Source: JAAYDI01 sp052034005 (GTDB lineage: Bacteria; Planctomycetota; Planctomycetia; Pirellulales; Pirellulaceae). From it: a stretch of DNA of 34,949 nt. Shown here piece by piece: positions 15,701 to 23,403 of this stretch (the first letter of the stretch is position 1; the number at the start of each line of letters is the position of its first letter). The notes below the pieces were generated by a model, which did no database searches, had not been told where the DNA came from, and was given only the letters and a program-made list of their open reading frames with translations. Location: contig JBPOJB010000060.1 of assembly GCA_052034005.1 (NCBI GenBank), forward strand, positions 1 through 34,949, given 5' to 3'. Position numbers and translations under genes: made by a program.

Positions 15701-18700
15701 GTGACGTTCTGTTCCACCGTGACCTGCGTGACACGCGGTTGCGTCCAGTACTTCTGGATCAGCTTGCCGCGGTGTTCGATCTCGACGTACGCGCGCCCTG
15801 CTTCGTAGCCGGTGCCCCACAGCGCGGTGAACGTCGCGCCCGGCTCCACGCTCCAGCTCGGCGCCGACAGGATCTGCGGGACCTTGATTTCCAGGCGATC
15901 CGCCTGCGGGTCCAGCACGACCAGCGGGAGCATGGCCGTGACCGGTTTGCCGAACCCGTCCTTGGTTTCAAGTAAGGCGCGGTACGGCCCGGCAGAGAGC
16001 GCGAACGACTTGCTCGCGACGCCGCCGGCGTCGGTTGCGAACTCGCTTTCCGCGGCCAACTCGCCCAGCGGCCAGGCGTTCATGTTCGAGAGATCTTCCG
16101 CGGCGGCCTGCGGCCGGCCGAGGCCTCCGGCCCGCGCGCGCCACGGCGTGGCGTCGAGCGGGAACGGCGGCGACAGCGGCGCGCGCTGCACACGATCCGG
16201 CTGCTTGAGCCGATAGACCTTCACCACCCCCTTGGCTGCCTGCGGGGCGTTGTCCAGCGTCTGGGTGGAGATCGAGATGGCTACGTCCGTGCCGGCCGTC
16301 TGCCAGTCGTCGGCCGTCATGGACGCTTGCAGCGCGGTGAAACCCACGCTGACCGTGCGCTGATCGCTCCGCGTCTCGCCCGTGATATCGGTCACGTCCG
16401 CGAAGACTGTGAAGTTGAAGATCGGCTCATCCTTCTCCGACGTGGAAGGGGCCGGCCGCGCGGTGAACGTGACGGTGAATTTGCCGTCCGCATCGGTCTG
16501 GGCGGCCCCGTGCGCGATTTCCTGGGCTTCCGTCCGGGGCGGGTTCCACCAGCAGCGCCAGAGCCACCAGACGGGGTACCGCACCTCGCGCACGACCCGG
16601 TACTTTACCTGGGCGTCGCCGATGGCGGCGCCGGTGTAAGCCTTGGCCGTGCCTTCGACTTTGACTTCCGCGCCGAGCTTGGCGGGCTCGCTGGGCGCGG
16701 CCAGTTCCACCTTGAACTTGGGCCGCTTGTATTCCTCCACATTGAACACCGCCATACTGGACTCACGTGCTTCGTCGCGGATCCGCATCTGGCCCATCAG
16801 CCGGTCGCGGGGCGCTGTGAGACTGCCGCTGAACGAGCCGACCGCATTCGTCCGGTGCTGCCGCTTCTCAATCTCCTGCCCGTTCGCATCCTCGAAGACG
16901 ACCACCACCGACTTGTTCGATTGCGTCGCGTATTTGTCTTTCTGCGGATCGACGGAAACGCAGATGCCTTTGTACTGGATGGTCTGTCCCGGGCGGTACA
17001 GCGACCGGTCGGTGAAGAAGACGGTCCGTTCGTACGGAGAAGGATCCTCGTAGTTGCGGTAGGCGTATCGTTCAGCGCCGGTGGCCAGCGCATGCTTGCC
17101 GTGCTGGACCAACACGACGAAAGATTCGTTGGTCTTGTCCGAGACTTGGAACAGGCCGTCCTTGTCGGTGCGGGTCGCTTTGCCTTCGGTCCAGCGGTAC
17201 CGCCGCCCGGTGCGTGTCCGGACCCAGGTTCGCACCTGGGCGCCGGCCACCGGCGCACCGGTGTCCGCGTCCAGCACGAACCCGTCGGCCTGCGTGGCCG
17301 CCCCGCCCGTGCGCAGCACGATGGCCAGCGGGCTGACCCAGAATTCGCTCGCCAGCACGATGTTGTTCTGTTCGGCGAAGTCGTCGCGGGGGCTCGCCAG
17401 CAGGATGTAGAAACCCGGCTCGATCGTGTCCGGCACCGTGAAGGTCTCCGTGGCGGACAGATAGTCGTCCGTCGGAGGCAGGTCGTGAGACCAGGCCAGG
17501 TCGGGCTTGCGCGACACGAGTTCTTTGCGCAACGTCTCGGTGACCGTTCCCGGAGAGTAATCCTCTTGCGCGAGCAGTTTTTCCCAGTCGTAGCGCACGG
17601 CACGGAAGTGCGCCTGCGTCAGATTACGATACTGGATCTCGATGGTGGGCCAGGGGTTGTTCCAGACACGTTCGATGCCGACCTGGAACTCCTTCCCTTC
17701 GATCTCCTGGATCAGGTTGTAGCACAGGTTGCCGCCCGGGGTGTCGGGGAACGTGTCCCAGCCGACCAGGGCCACGCGCCGGGCCTCCACCAGCTCACGC
17801 TCATCCTGCAGCACCCGGGCCCAGGCCTCGCGCGCGCGGGCGGAGATCGGCAGCCGGGCCCATTGCTCGACGAACCTCTGCAGAGCGCCCTTGTAGCGTG
17901 CGGCTTTCTCTTCGCCTGCGGCCTCCTGGTAGCCGAACGACAGCCGCGCGAAATCGGCTTCCGCCAGCGCCGTCGGGTCCGGGTCCTGCTGGTGCAGCGT
18001 CATGAGCCGCTGGTAGAGCCGGATCGCCTTGAGCGTGGGCGAGTCCGCGTCGGGCGACTCAACCTGCCAGGCCAGGAACTCTGCGGCGGGCGCGAAGATC
18101 GCACTGTCCGCCTGCAGAACGAACGCGTCCTGGGCCATCCTCCCAGCCTGCTCGCCGGCCGTGTAGAACGACAACGCCTCGTAGGCCAGGAAATCATACA
18201 AGGTGGGACGCGTCGCGTCGGGCATCGTGCCCTTGGTCAGCAGCTTGTCGAACTTCTCGATCGGGATCTGCCGCAGAGCCTGCTCGTCACGCAGGGCCGC
18301 CGTGAAATGCTTGTCGATCTCGGCCAGGATCCGCTTGAGGTCCCAGGAGTTGATGTCGTCGCCCGGGGGCTGGGCGGTCGCCGTACGCCGCATGAACCGC
18401 CATTGGTTCTGCTGGAAGAAGTCCCAGTACCAGTGGGCGAGGATGGTCTCCATCGTCGGTCGCATCTCGTCCGGCAGACCGGCCATCGTCGCTTGAAGCC
18501 GCGTGATGCGCTCCTCCGGCTTGTTCCCCTGGATCGTCCCCTCCAGCGAGATTTTCATGGCGATCGCCTTGGTCGCCTCGGCGTAGTCCTTGGCCTCCAG
18601 CGCCGCCTGGATGATCGGCTCGAGCTCCGCAATCGCAGTCTGCGGAAGCTGCTGTTGGATCGCCTCATTCACTTTCTTCCACCCCGGTTCCTGAGCTTCC

Positions 18701-18768
18701 TCGAACGAGGCCCACAAAACGCCCCACGCCGATACGGTGCCGAGCAGGAAAAGCAGCATCATTCTCAT
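12715..18768 (-). CDS. Bacterial alpha-2-macroglobulin family protein with thioester motif
   Basis: A 2017-aa secreted or periplasmic protein, with a signal sequence at residues 1-21 or so. A helical N-terminal region (to about 400) is followed by MG-type beta domains, including the MG2-like FFTDRSLYRPGQTIQYKG. A Met/Ala/Gly-rich flexible insert (about 1170-1235) follows, perhaps in the bait region, then the A2M core (ETAFFYPHLTTDVDGKV). In the thioester domain, YPYECTEQTFNRLYA supplies Cys1485 and Gln1488. Bacterial A2Ms trap proteases covalently; many pair with the peptidoglycan enzyme PbpC, which is absent here. The CTEQ motif keeps both thioester residues but has Thr where CLEQ has Leu. 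The start at 18768 has GGAGG (18778-18782), 9 bases upstream, and opens the signal peptide; the in-frame ATG at 18834 would bury it. Confidence 0.92.
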   Translation of the reverse strand: MRMMLLFLLGTVSAWGVLWASFEEAQEPGWKKVNEAIQQQLPQTAIAELEPIIQAALEAKDYAEATKAIAMKISLEGTIQGNKPEERITRLQATMAGLPDEMRPTMETILAHWYWDFFQQNQWRFMRRTATAQPPGDDINSWDLKRILAEIDKHFTAALRDEQALRQIPIEKFDKLLTKGTMPDATRPTLYDFLAYEALSFYTAGEQAGRMAQDAFVLQADSAIFAPAAEFLAWQVESPDADSPTLKAIRLYQRLMTLHQQDPDPTALAEADFARLSFGYQEAAGEEKAARYKGALQRFVEQWARLPISARAREAWARVLQDERELVEARRVALVGWDTFPDTPGGNLCYNLIQEIEGKEFQVGIERVWNNPWPTIEIQYRNLTQAHFRAVRYDWEKLLAQEDYSPGTVTETLRKELVSRKPDLAWSHDLPPTDDYLSATETFTVPDTIEPGFYILLASPRDDFAEQNNIVLASEFWVSPLAIVLRTGGAATQADGFVLDADTGAPVAGAQVRTWVRTRTGRRYRWTEGKATRTDKDGLFQVSDKTNESFVVLVQHGKHALATGAERYAYRNYEDPSPYERTVFFTDRSLYRPGQTIQYKGICVSVDPQKDKYATQSNKSVVVVFEDANGQEIEKRQHRTNAVGSFSGSLTAPRDRLMGQMRIRDEARESSMAVFNVEEYKRPKFKVELAAPSEPAKLGAEVKVEGTAKAYTGAAIGDAQVKYRVVREVRYPVWWLWRCWWNPPRTEAQEIAHGAAQTDADGKFTVTFTARPAPSTSEKDEPIFNFTVFADVTDITGETRSDQRTVSVGFTALQASMTADDWQTAGTDVAISISTQTLDNAPQAAKGVVKVYRLKQPDRVQRAPLSPPFPLDATPWRARAGGLGRPQAAAEDLSNMNAWPLGELAAESEFATDAGGVASKSFALSAGPYRALLETKDGFGKPVTAMLPLVVLDPQADRLEIKVPQILSAPSWSVEPGATFTALWGTGYEAGRAYVEIEHRGKLIQKYWTQPRVTQVTVEQNVTEAMRGGFTMHVTFVQENRAYVESRYVSVPWTNKRLEIRWEHFTSKLQPGAEETWSAVITGPTAPKAAAEMVAALYDASLDAYLPHNWPNLQLFRSDYAARRCEFENNALQLSAVWGSFDYDFKDPSFSYRAFPPEIAGMGPFYGRPLMRLRGGMAMAGAPAMARAAMGNGMAMAAEMAAAPAPAADAAAPGGLMKAPGGGMGGGMDTGAAGESVDMPQAPQIDMSKVSARQNLNETAFFYPHLTTDVDGKVTIKFTMPEALTEWKFLGFAHDTLLRSGSLTDTAVTSKDLMVEPLAPRFVREGDLIDFTVKVTNQSPTRQTGTVRLTLADARTLDSVDQQLGNTNADQAFEIGSQQSKSFSWRLRIPDGMGFLTYKAVGSTGRLSDGEEGHLPVLSRRILVTESLPLPIRGATTKEFTFQKLLESAGSDSLRNESLTVQMVSNPAWYAVLALPYLMEYPYECTEQTFNRLYANALAQHIANSDPKIRRVFDRWKGTAALDSPLEKNQDLKAVMLEETPWVRQSVKESEARRNVGVLFDANRLHEEIARGLRAIVEVQEEDGSWPWFPGGRPNDYITLYITTGFGRLRHLGVDIDVAPAVKSLTRLDTWMDERYREIVRQGRLEDSHLGPTIALYLYGRSFFLDDQPIAPEHKEAIDYFLGQARKFWTALRCRQSQAHVAIALKRFGDRTTPQGILKSLKERSVTSEELGRFWRDTERSWWWYHAPIETQALMIEAFDEVTNDADAVEECRVWLLKQKQTQDWKTTKATADAVYSLLLRGTNLLSSDALVRVTVGDLQIEPQAVEAGTGFYQQRFVRDEVRPDMGRIRVTKTDPGVAWGSVHWQYLEDMSKVTPYEGTPLTLKKQLYVKEHTDRGPLLHEVAGPVSVGDELVVRVELRVDRDMEYVHLKDQRGSGVEPVNVLSQYRYQDGLAYYESTRDTASHFFIDYLPKGTYVFEYSTRVVHRGQYQTGMAEIQCMYAPEFNSHSASVMLEAK

Positions 18769-18969
18769 CGCGGATATCCTCCGAAACAGAGCCCCCACAG
18801 GCCGGAATTGTGCCCCGCATTTGCACTTCGCCATACCACAGACGCTCAGAGGCGCACGGAAGTTCCACCCGGAGCCGCACAGCCGCCCGCGTGCGGACCG
18901 GCCACCGAACGCTCGGGCTGAGTCCCTCCTGTCCCGCCTCCGCCGGTGGCCACGCCGCCCCCCTTTGGC

Positions 18970-20061
18970 CTACCGAATGATGTAGACGCTTCTTGCCGCG
19001 CGCCGCAATTGAACGGCCCCTGCGTCCGTGACGGCCGTGTTGCCCAAATGCACCGCGTACAGGCACGGCATGCTCACCAAATGCTCGACAACCCCATCGG
19101 TGACGCGCGTCCCGTCCAGCTTCAGGAACCTCAGGTCCCGGAACCCCTTCAGCTGGGCCACCCCGGCGTCCGTGATGACGCAGTCGCTCAGCGCCAGCGA
19201 CTGGAGCGAGGCCAGGTGGGCCAGACGCCCCAGGCCCGAGTCGGTGACCTGGGTCTTGCCCAACGACAGGTTCACCAGCCCCGGCATGTCGCGCAGGCAA
19301 TTCAGCCCCGTGTTCGTGATCTTGGTCCCGGTCAAATCGAGCGATGTCAACTGAGTCAACGCCCGGAGGTGCACCAGGCCACTGTCGGTCAGCTGCGTGT
19401 TGGCCAGGCTCAGGGCGAACAGACGCGACAGGCTCTTCAGATGCCGACACCCCGCGTCGGTCACCTGTGTGTCACCGAGGTAGAGTGCGCGGAGGGACGC
19501 GATCTGCGCGAGACTGGCCAGGCCGGGGTCCGTGACACGCGTGCAGGCCAGGTCGCAGAACTCCAGATGCGTCAGGCCGATCAGCTGTGCTACATCCGCA
19601 TCGCCGGTCGGCGTACCGTGCAGATGCAGATACCTCAGCTCGGGCAGTTGCCGAAGCGCCTCCGGCATGATGCTCGCCGTGGACGTGGCCGGGAAGTAGA
19701 CGTATACGGCATCGTGTACGCTCCCGACACTGATCCACGGCTGCATCCAGTGCGGAACATAGGCGCGGCCGCCATAGTCGATTTCGAAATGGTCCAGGCA
19801 GGACCTCGTCTGGAAGTCGTACAGCACTTCGCCCTGGGCGGCGACGATCTGGTCGACGATCTTCTGCTGCTGCGCTCCGCGGTAGATCTGCACCGCCGCG
19901 ACCACCAGCAGGGCGAGCATGATCCCGAGCGCCAGGCGCAGCGCGGGGCGAAGCCACCGGGGACGACGCTGCGCCCCGGCCGGCCGCTCCACCGCCTGGG
20001 ACGAATGGTGTTCCGCCACGGATTCCAGAACGCTTACGTCGGGCTCTATCTCGCTTACCAT
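18970..20061 (-). CDS. One-TM leucine-rich-repeat protein
   Basis: A 363-aa protein. A short cytoplasmic N-terminus is followed by one membrane helix (about 38-59) and an outside domain. From about residue 140 to the end there are some nine LRRs of 24 residues with the pattern LxxLxLxxTxVTDxGLxxL, for example LTSLDLTGTKITNTGL. Such repeats bind proteins and are abundant in planctomycetes; the partner is unknown. The ATG at 20061 is chosen because the reading frame upstream to 20412 is arginine/proline-rich and non-protein-like. A weak -10 (TACAAT, 20116-20111) lies 50 bases upstream. The ribosome site is poor. It is on the same strand as the A2M gene, 201 bases upstream, so cotranscription is possible. 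Confidence 0.85.
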   Translation of the reverse strand: MVSEIEPDVSVLESVAEHHSSQAVERPAGAQRRPRWLRPALRLALGIMLALLVVAAVQIYRGAQQQKIVDQIVAAQGEVLYDFQTRSCLDHFEIDYGGRAYVPHWMQPWISVGSVHDAVYVYFPATSTASIMPEALRQLPELRYLHLHGTPTGDADVAQLIGLTHLEFCDLACTRVTDPGLASLAQIASLRALYLGDTQVTDAGCRHLKSLSRLFALSLANTQLTDSGLVHLRALTQLTSLDLTGTKITNTGLNCLRDMPGLVNLSLGKTQVTDSGLGRLAHLASLQSLALSDCVITDAGVAQLKGFRDLRFLKLDGTRVTDGVVEHLVSMPCLYAVHLGNTAVTDAGAVQLRRAARSVYIIR

Positions 20062-20393
20062 ATGTCGACGCCGGTCACGACAGGTTGAGAAGCCGCTTCG
20101 CGCTGGCGGGATTGTACCACACCCGACCGGGGTCGCGCCAAGCAAATTCCGCCCCGCCCGCCGCTGCCCGGCACAGTGCGTTCGACCTGCCCGTCCGGGC
20201 CGGCGGGGCGCCACGGCCCATGGGCCGGGAGGATGCCCGCGGCGCTGCCCCGGGGGGGCCGCTCGTGATTGACCATGCTCACCGGCGGGCAGTATGCTGA
20301 AAAACGGCTCGTTCCCGCGCACCAGCCGCTCCCCGCGGAACGCGGTTCGCCTGCCATTCCCACCACCACCCATTACCACGAGAGGGAAACAGC
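20062..20393. other. Intergenic divergent control region between the LRR and Gfo/Idh genes
   Basis: No gene seen in 332 bases. It holds a weak minus-strand promoter for the LRR gene (ATTGTA at 20111-20116 read as TACAAT, with TTGGCG at 20141-20136, spacer 19) and the plus-strand promoter at 20269-20298. The middle is GC-rich without notable repeats. Confidence 0.6.
20269..20298 (+). promoter_or_regulatory. Sigma70-like promoter for the Gfo/Idh operon
   Basis: TTGACC (20269-20274; 5 of 6), an 18-base spacer, and TATGCT (20293-20298; 4 of 6). The downstream edge reads TATGCTGAAAA, very like TATGCTGGAAA at the HAF gene promoter. The -10 is about 95 bases before the ATG at 20394. Confidence 0.5.
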
Positions 20394-21752
20394 ATGTCCG
20401 AGCAACGTGCATCGAGCATCCGGCGGCCGGCGACGACGCGGCGCCGGTTCCTCAAGGACTCCGCATTCCTGGCCTCCGGAGCCGCCCTCGGTTCGCTGGC
20501 GCTCCACCGCAGCGCCCACGCGGCCGGCGCCGGCACGATCAAGATCGGCATGATCGGCGCCGGCGACCGCTGCCCGGGCGCCGCCGCACAGAGCATGGCC
20601 GCGTCGCCGGACGTGCGACTCGTGGCGATCGGCGACCTGTTTGAAGACCGCGTCCGGCGCGCCCGGCGGAACCTGCTGGATGCGGCGGGCGGCGAATTCC
20701 GCGCCGAGCAAGTGGCGGTCGACGACGACCACCTGTTCGCCGGGTTCGACGCCTACCAGCGCGTCATCGAGTGCGCCGACGTCGTGCTGATCGCGTGCGC
20801 CTCGAAATTCCACCCGATGTACTCCGAAGCGGCGATCCAGGCGGGCAAGCACGTGTTCGTCGAGAAACCGCACGCGATCGATCCGGTCGGCGTGCGCCGC
20901 ATGGCAGCCGTGTGCGAACTGGCCAAGTCCAAAGGGCTCAGCATCCTGTCCGGGCTGCAGAGCCGGTTCCATAACGGCTGGCAGGAGACGGTCCAGCGCA
21001 TCCACGACGGGGCGATCGGCGACGTGGTCGCCATGCAGTCGATGTTCCTCCGCGGCCCCTATCGGGTCGAACCGCGGCAACCGAACGTGACCGAGATGCA
21101 GTTCCAATGCCGCAATTGGTACCATTTCCTGTGGCTCTCGGGGGATGACGTGCCCCAATCACTCGTCCACAACATCGATCGCATGTGCTGGATCATGCAC
21201 GAACAACCGCCCGAGTGGGCGTTCGGGCTGGGCGGCCGATCCGCTTCGTTCGGGGAAGAGTACGGCGATATGTTCGACCACCACACCGTGGTCTACGAGT
21301 ATCGGAACGGAGCGCGCCTGTACGCCATGTGCCGAACCGAGCACGGGTGTTACGACAATTCCGGCGACATCATCATGGGCACGAAGGGCCAATGCCACCT
21401 GGCCGCCTGCCGGATCACCGGCGAGACGAACTGGCAGTTCGACAAGCCGCGGAACGAGGAGTATCATGCCGAGCAGGCGGCGCTGATCGAGGCGGTCCAG
21501 AGCGGCCAGCCGATCAACAGCGGCTATCACATGATCAATGCCACGCTGATCGGCGTGATGGGCCAGATCGCCTGCTACAACGGCGGCGCGGTGCGGTACG
21601 CCGACGTCGCCCAGTCGAAGCTGGAATACGGCCCCTCGCCCGACGAGACGAACTTCGAGACGCCACCGCCGACCTTGCCCGACGAGACGGGCAACTACCC
21701 GCTGCCGATGCCGGGCCAACGCGAATCGGTCGTCGCGCGGCAGCAGGCATAG
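20394..21752 (+). CDS. Tat-exported Gfo/Idh/MocA family oxidoreductase
   Basis: A 452-aa protein. The N-terminus carries a twin-arginine signal (RRRFLKDS, residues 16-23), a hydrophobic stretch and a likely cleavage after AHA (about 43). The mature part starts with a Rossmann fold: IKIGMIGAGDRC (49-60) is the NAD(P) loop and VFVEKPHAID (154-163) contains the family EKP motif. The C-terminal half is the usual alpha/beta substrate domain (GLQSRFHN, LVHNIDRMCW). Tat export fits a protein folded with its nucleotide before transport. These exported members are very common in planctomycetes and likely act on sugars or sugar acids in the periplasm; the substrate is unknown. The start has GAGAGGGAA about 6 bases upstream. 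It heads a probable operon with the two genes that follow. Confidence 0.92.
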   Translation: MSEQRASSIRRPATTRRRFLKDSAFLASGAALGSLALHRSAHAAGAGTIKIGMIGAGDRCPGAAAQSMAASPDVRLVAIGDLFEDRVRRARRNLLDAAGGEFRAEQVAVDDDHLFAGFDAYQRVIECADVVLIACASKFHPMYSEAAIQAGKHVFVEKPHAIDPVGVRRMAAVCELAKSKGLSILSGLQSRFHNGWQETVQRIHDGAIGDVVAMQSMFLRGPYRVEPRQPNVTEMQFQCRNWYHFLWLSGDDVPQSLVHNIDRMCWIMHEQPPEWAFGLGGRSASFGEEYGDMFDHHTVVYEYRNGARLYAMCRTEHGCYDNSGDIIMGTKGQCHLAACRITGETNWQFDKPRNEEYHAEQAALIEAVQSGQPINSGYHMINATLIGVMGQIACYNGGAVRYADVAQSKLEYGPSPDETNFETPPPTLPDETGNYPLPMPGQRESVVARQQA

Positions 21753-21806
21753 GCCGGGCCGGTCCATGACGCAGTCCAGAACGACTCGAGCAGAAAGGAA
21801 GCCGAC

Positions 21807-23384
21807 ATGACGGAGTCCCGACGATCGCCGCCACGCGGCCCGCAGGCTGTTGCTGCGCGTCGCATGCCGCCCCTTCGCGCTTGCGGATTCGCCCTGCTCC
21901 TGTCGAGCCTCGCGGCTGCGGCTGCTACTGCTGCTGCTGCTGCTGCTGCGGCGGCTGCTGCTGCGGCGGCGGCGGACGATCCGCCGACGGCGATCGAGCT
22001 CGGAACGCGGCGCGAGCTGTTTGCCGACTATTTCCTGATCGACACGCTGCGCGGCGTGCGGCTCGTCCTGCACCCGCCGCGCGATGAAGGGGTCGTGGTC
22101 CGATTCGACCAGCCGTGGGAGGGCCCGTTCTGCGGCTACTGCACGGTGATCCACGACGGTGCGACCTACCGGCTGTACTACCGCGGATTGCCGGTCGCCG
22201 GGGGCGACGGAAGTGCGGCGGAGGTGTGCTGTTACGCGGAGTCGCCCGATGGCGTGCACTGGACGAAACCATCCCTCGGGCTCTTCGAAGTCGCCGGCAC
22301 GCGGGAGAACAATGTCGTGATGGCCCACGCCGCGCCGATCACGCACAACTTCAGCCCGTTGCTGGATGCCCGCCCGGACGTGCCGGCCGAGGAGCGGTTC
22401 AAGGCGTTGGGGGGCACGATGGAAAGCGGGCTCGTGGCGCATGTGTCGCCCGACGGCATCCACTGGAAACGGCTGGTCGAGCAGCCGGTTCTCACGCCGG
22501 AGCACGTGCCGTTCCCCTACATGTTCGACTCGCAGAACCTGGCGTTCTGGTCGCCGGCCGAGTCGCAGTACGTCTGCTATTTCCGCGTGTTCCAGGACGG
22601 CGTGCGCCGGATCTGCCGCACAACCAGCCCGGATTTCGTGCACTGGTCCGCGCCGGAGCTGATGGAATACCGCCGCCACGACGGCCCGGCGCCGATCGAA
22701 CACCTCTACACGAACCAGACGCATCCCTATTTCCGCGCGCCGCACCTGTATGTGGCAATCGCCGCGCGATTCATGCCCGGGCGACGCGTGCTGACCGATG
22801 CACAAGCAGCTGCGATCGGCGTCAATCCGGCGTACTTCCACGATACGTCGGACGCGGTCTTCCTGACCTCACGCGGCGGCGCGTGGTATGACCGCGAGTT
22901 CCTGACCGGCTTCATTCGCCCCGGGATCGGCGCGAGCAACTGGGTGTCGCGCACGAACTACCCGGCACTCAACGTGGTGCCCACCGGCCCGGCCGAGATG
23001 TCGGTCTACGTGAACCAGGACTACGCGCAGCCCAGCGCGCATCTGCGCCGATACTCCATGCGACTTGACGGTTTCGCCTCCGCACAGGCGGATTACGCCG
23101 GCGGAGAACTCGTGACGAAACCGGTGGTGTTCCAGGGTCGCCGGCTGTCGATCAACTTCGCCACGTCGGCTGCAGGCGGGATCCGTGTCGAACTGCAGCA
23201 CGCGGACGGCAACCCGATCCCCGGCTTCACACGCGACGACGCCGTGGAACAGATCGGCAACGAGATCGACCGCGTCGTGTCCTGGACCGGCGGTGATGAT
23301 GTGTCGGCCTTGGCGGGCCAAGCCGTCCGGCTTTGCTTTGTGATCCACGATGCCGACCTGTTTTCGATGGCGTTTACCGATTAG
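21807..23384 (+). CDS. Secreted five-bladed beta-propeller glycosidase-like protein (GH32/43 fold)
   Basis: A 525-aa protein. The signal region ends in a run of 20 alanines and one threonine (residues 36-56). The main domain (about 65-410) shows the blade pattern of GH32/43/130-type propellers: LFADYFLID, YRLYYRG, AESPDGVHWTKPSLGLFE and a similar SPDGIHWKRL. The C-terminal strand-rich domain (about 410-525) looks like a small beta-sandwich, for example RLSINFATSAAGGIRVEL. I cannot assign catalytic carboxylates with certainty, so enzyme or sugar-binding roles are both open. The start at 21807 has AAAGGAAG about 6 bases upstream. It lies 54 bases after the Gfo/Idh gene and 19 bases before the PQQ-like gene. 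Confidence 0.7.
   Translation: MTESRRSPPRGPQAVAARRMPPLRACGFALLLSSLAAAAATAAAAAAAAAAAAAAADDPPTAIELGTRRELFADYFLIDTLRGVRLVLHPPRDEGVVVRFDQPWEGPFCGYCTVIHDGATYRLYYRGLPVAGGDGSAAEVCCYAESPDGVHWTKPSLGLFEVAGTRENNVVMAHAAPITHNFSPLLDARPDVPAEERFKALGGTMESGLVAHVSPDGIHWKRLVEQPVLTPEHVPFPYMFDSQNLAFWSPAESQYVCYFRVFQDGVRRICRTTSPDFVHWSAPELMEYRRHDGPAPIEHLYTNQTHPYFRAPHLYVAIAARFMPGRRVLTDAQAAAIGVNPAYFHDTSDAVFLTSRGGAWYDREFLTGFIRPGIGASNWVSRTNYPALNVVPTGPAEMSVYVNQDYAQPSAHLRRYSMRLDGFASAQADYAGGELVTKPVVFQGRRLSINFATSAAGGIRVELQHADGNPIPGFTRDDAVEQIGNEIDRVVSWTGGDDVSALAGQAVRLCFVIHDADLFSMAFTD
21912..21974 (+). repeat. GCN trinucleotide repeat encoding polyalanine
   Basis: Twenty-one consecutive codons (GCG, GCT and one ACT) encode 20 alanines and one threonine at the end of the signal region of the propeller protein. 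The longest uniform run is six GCT codons. Slippage here would alter the length without breaking the frame. Confidence 0.9.
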
Positions 23385-23403
23385 CTCACGATAGGCGATC
23401 GCA

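Noticed and set aside
16327..18921. 864-aa plus-strand open frame
   Set aside because: Antisense to the alpha-2-macroglobulin N-terminal half; the minus-strand frame holds the signal peptide and MG motifs.
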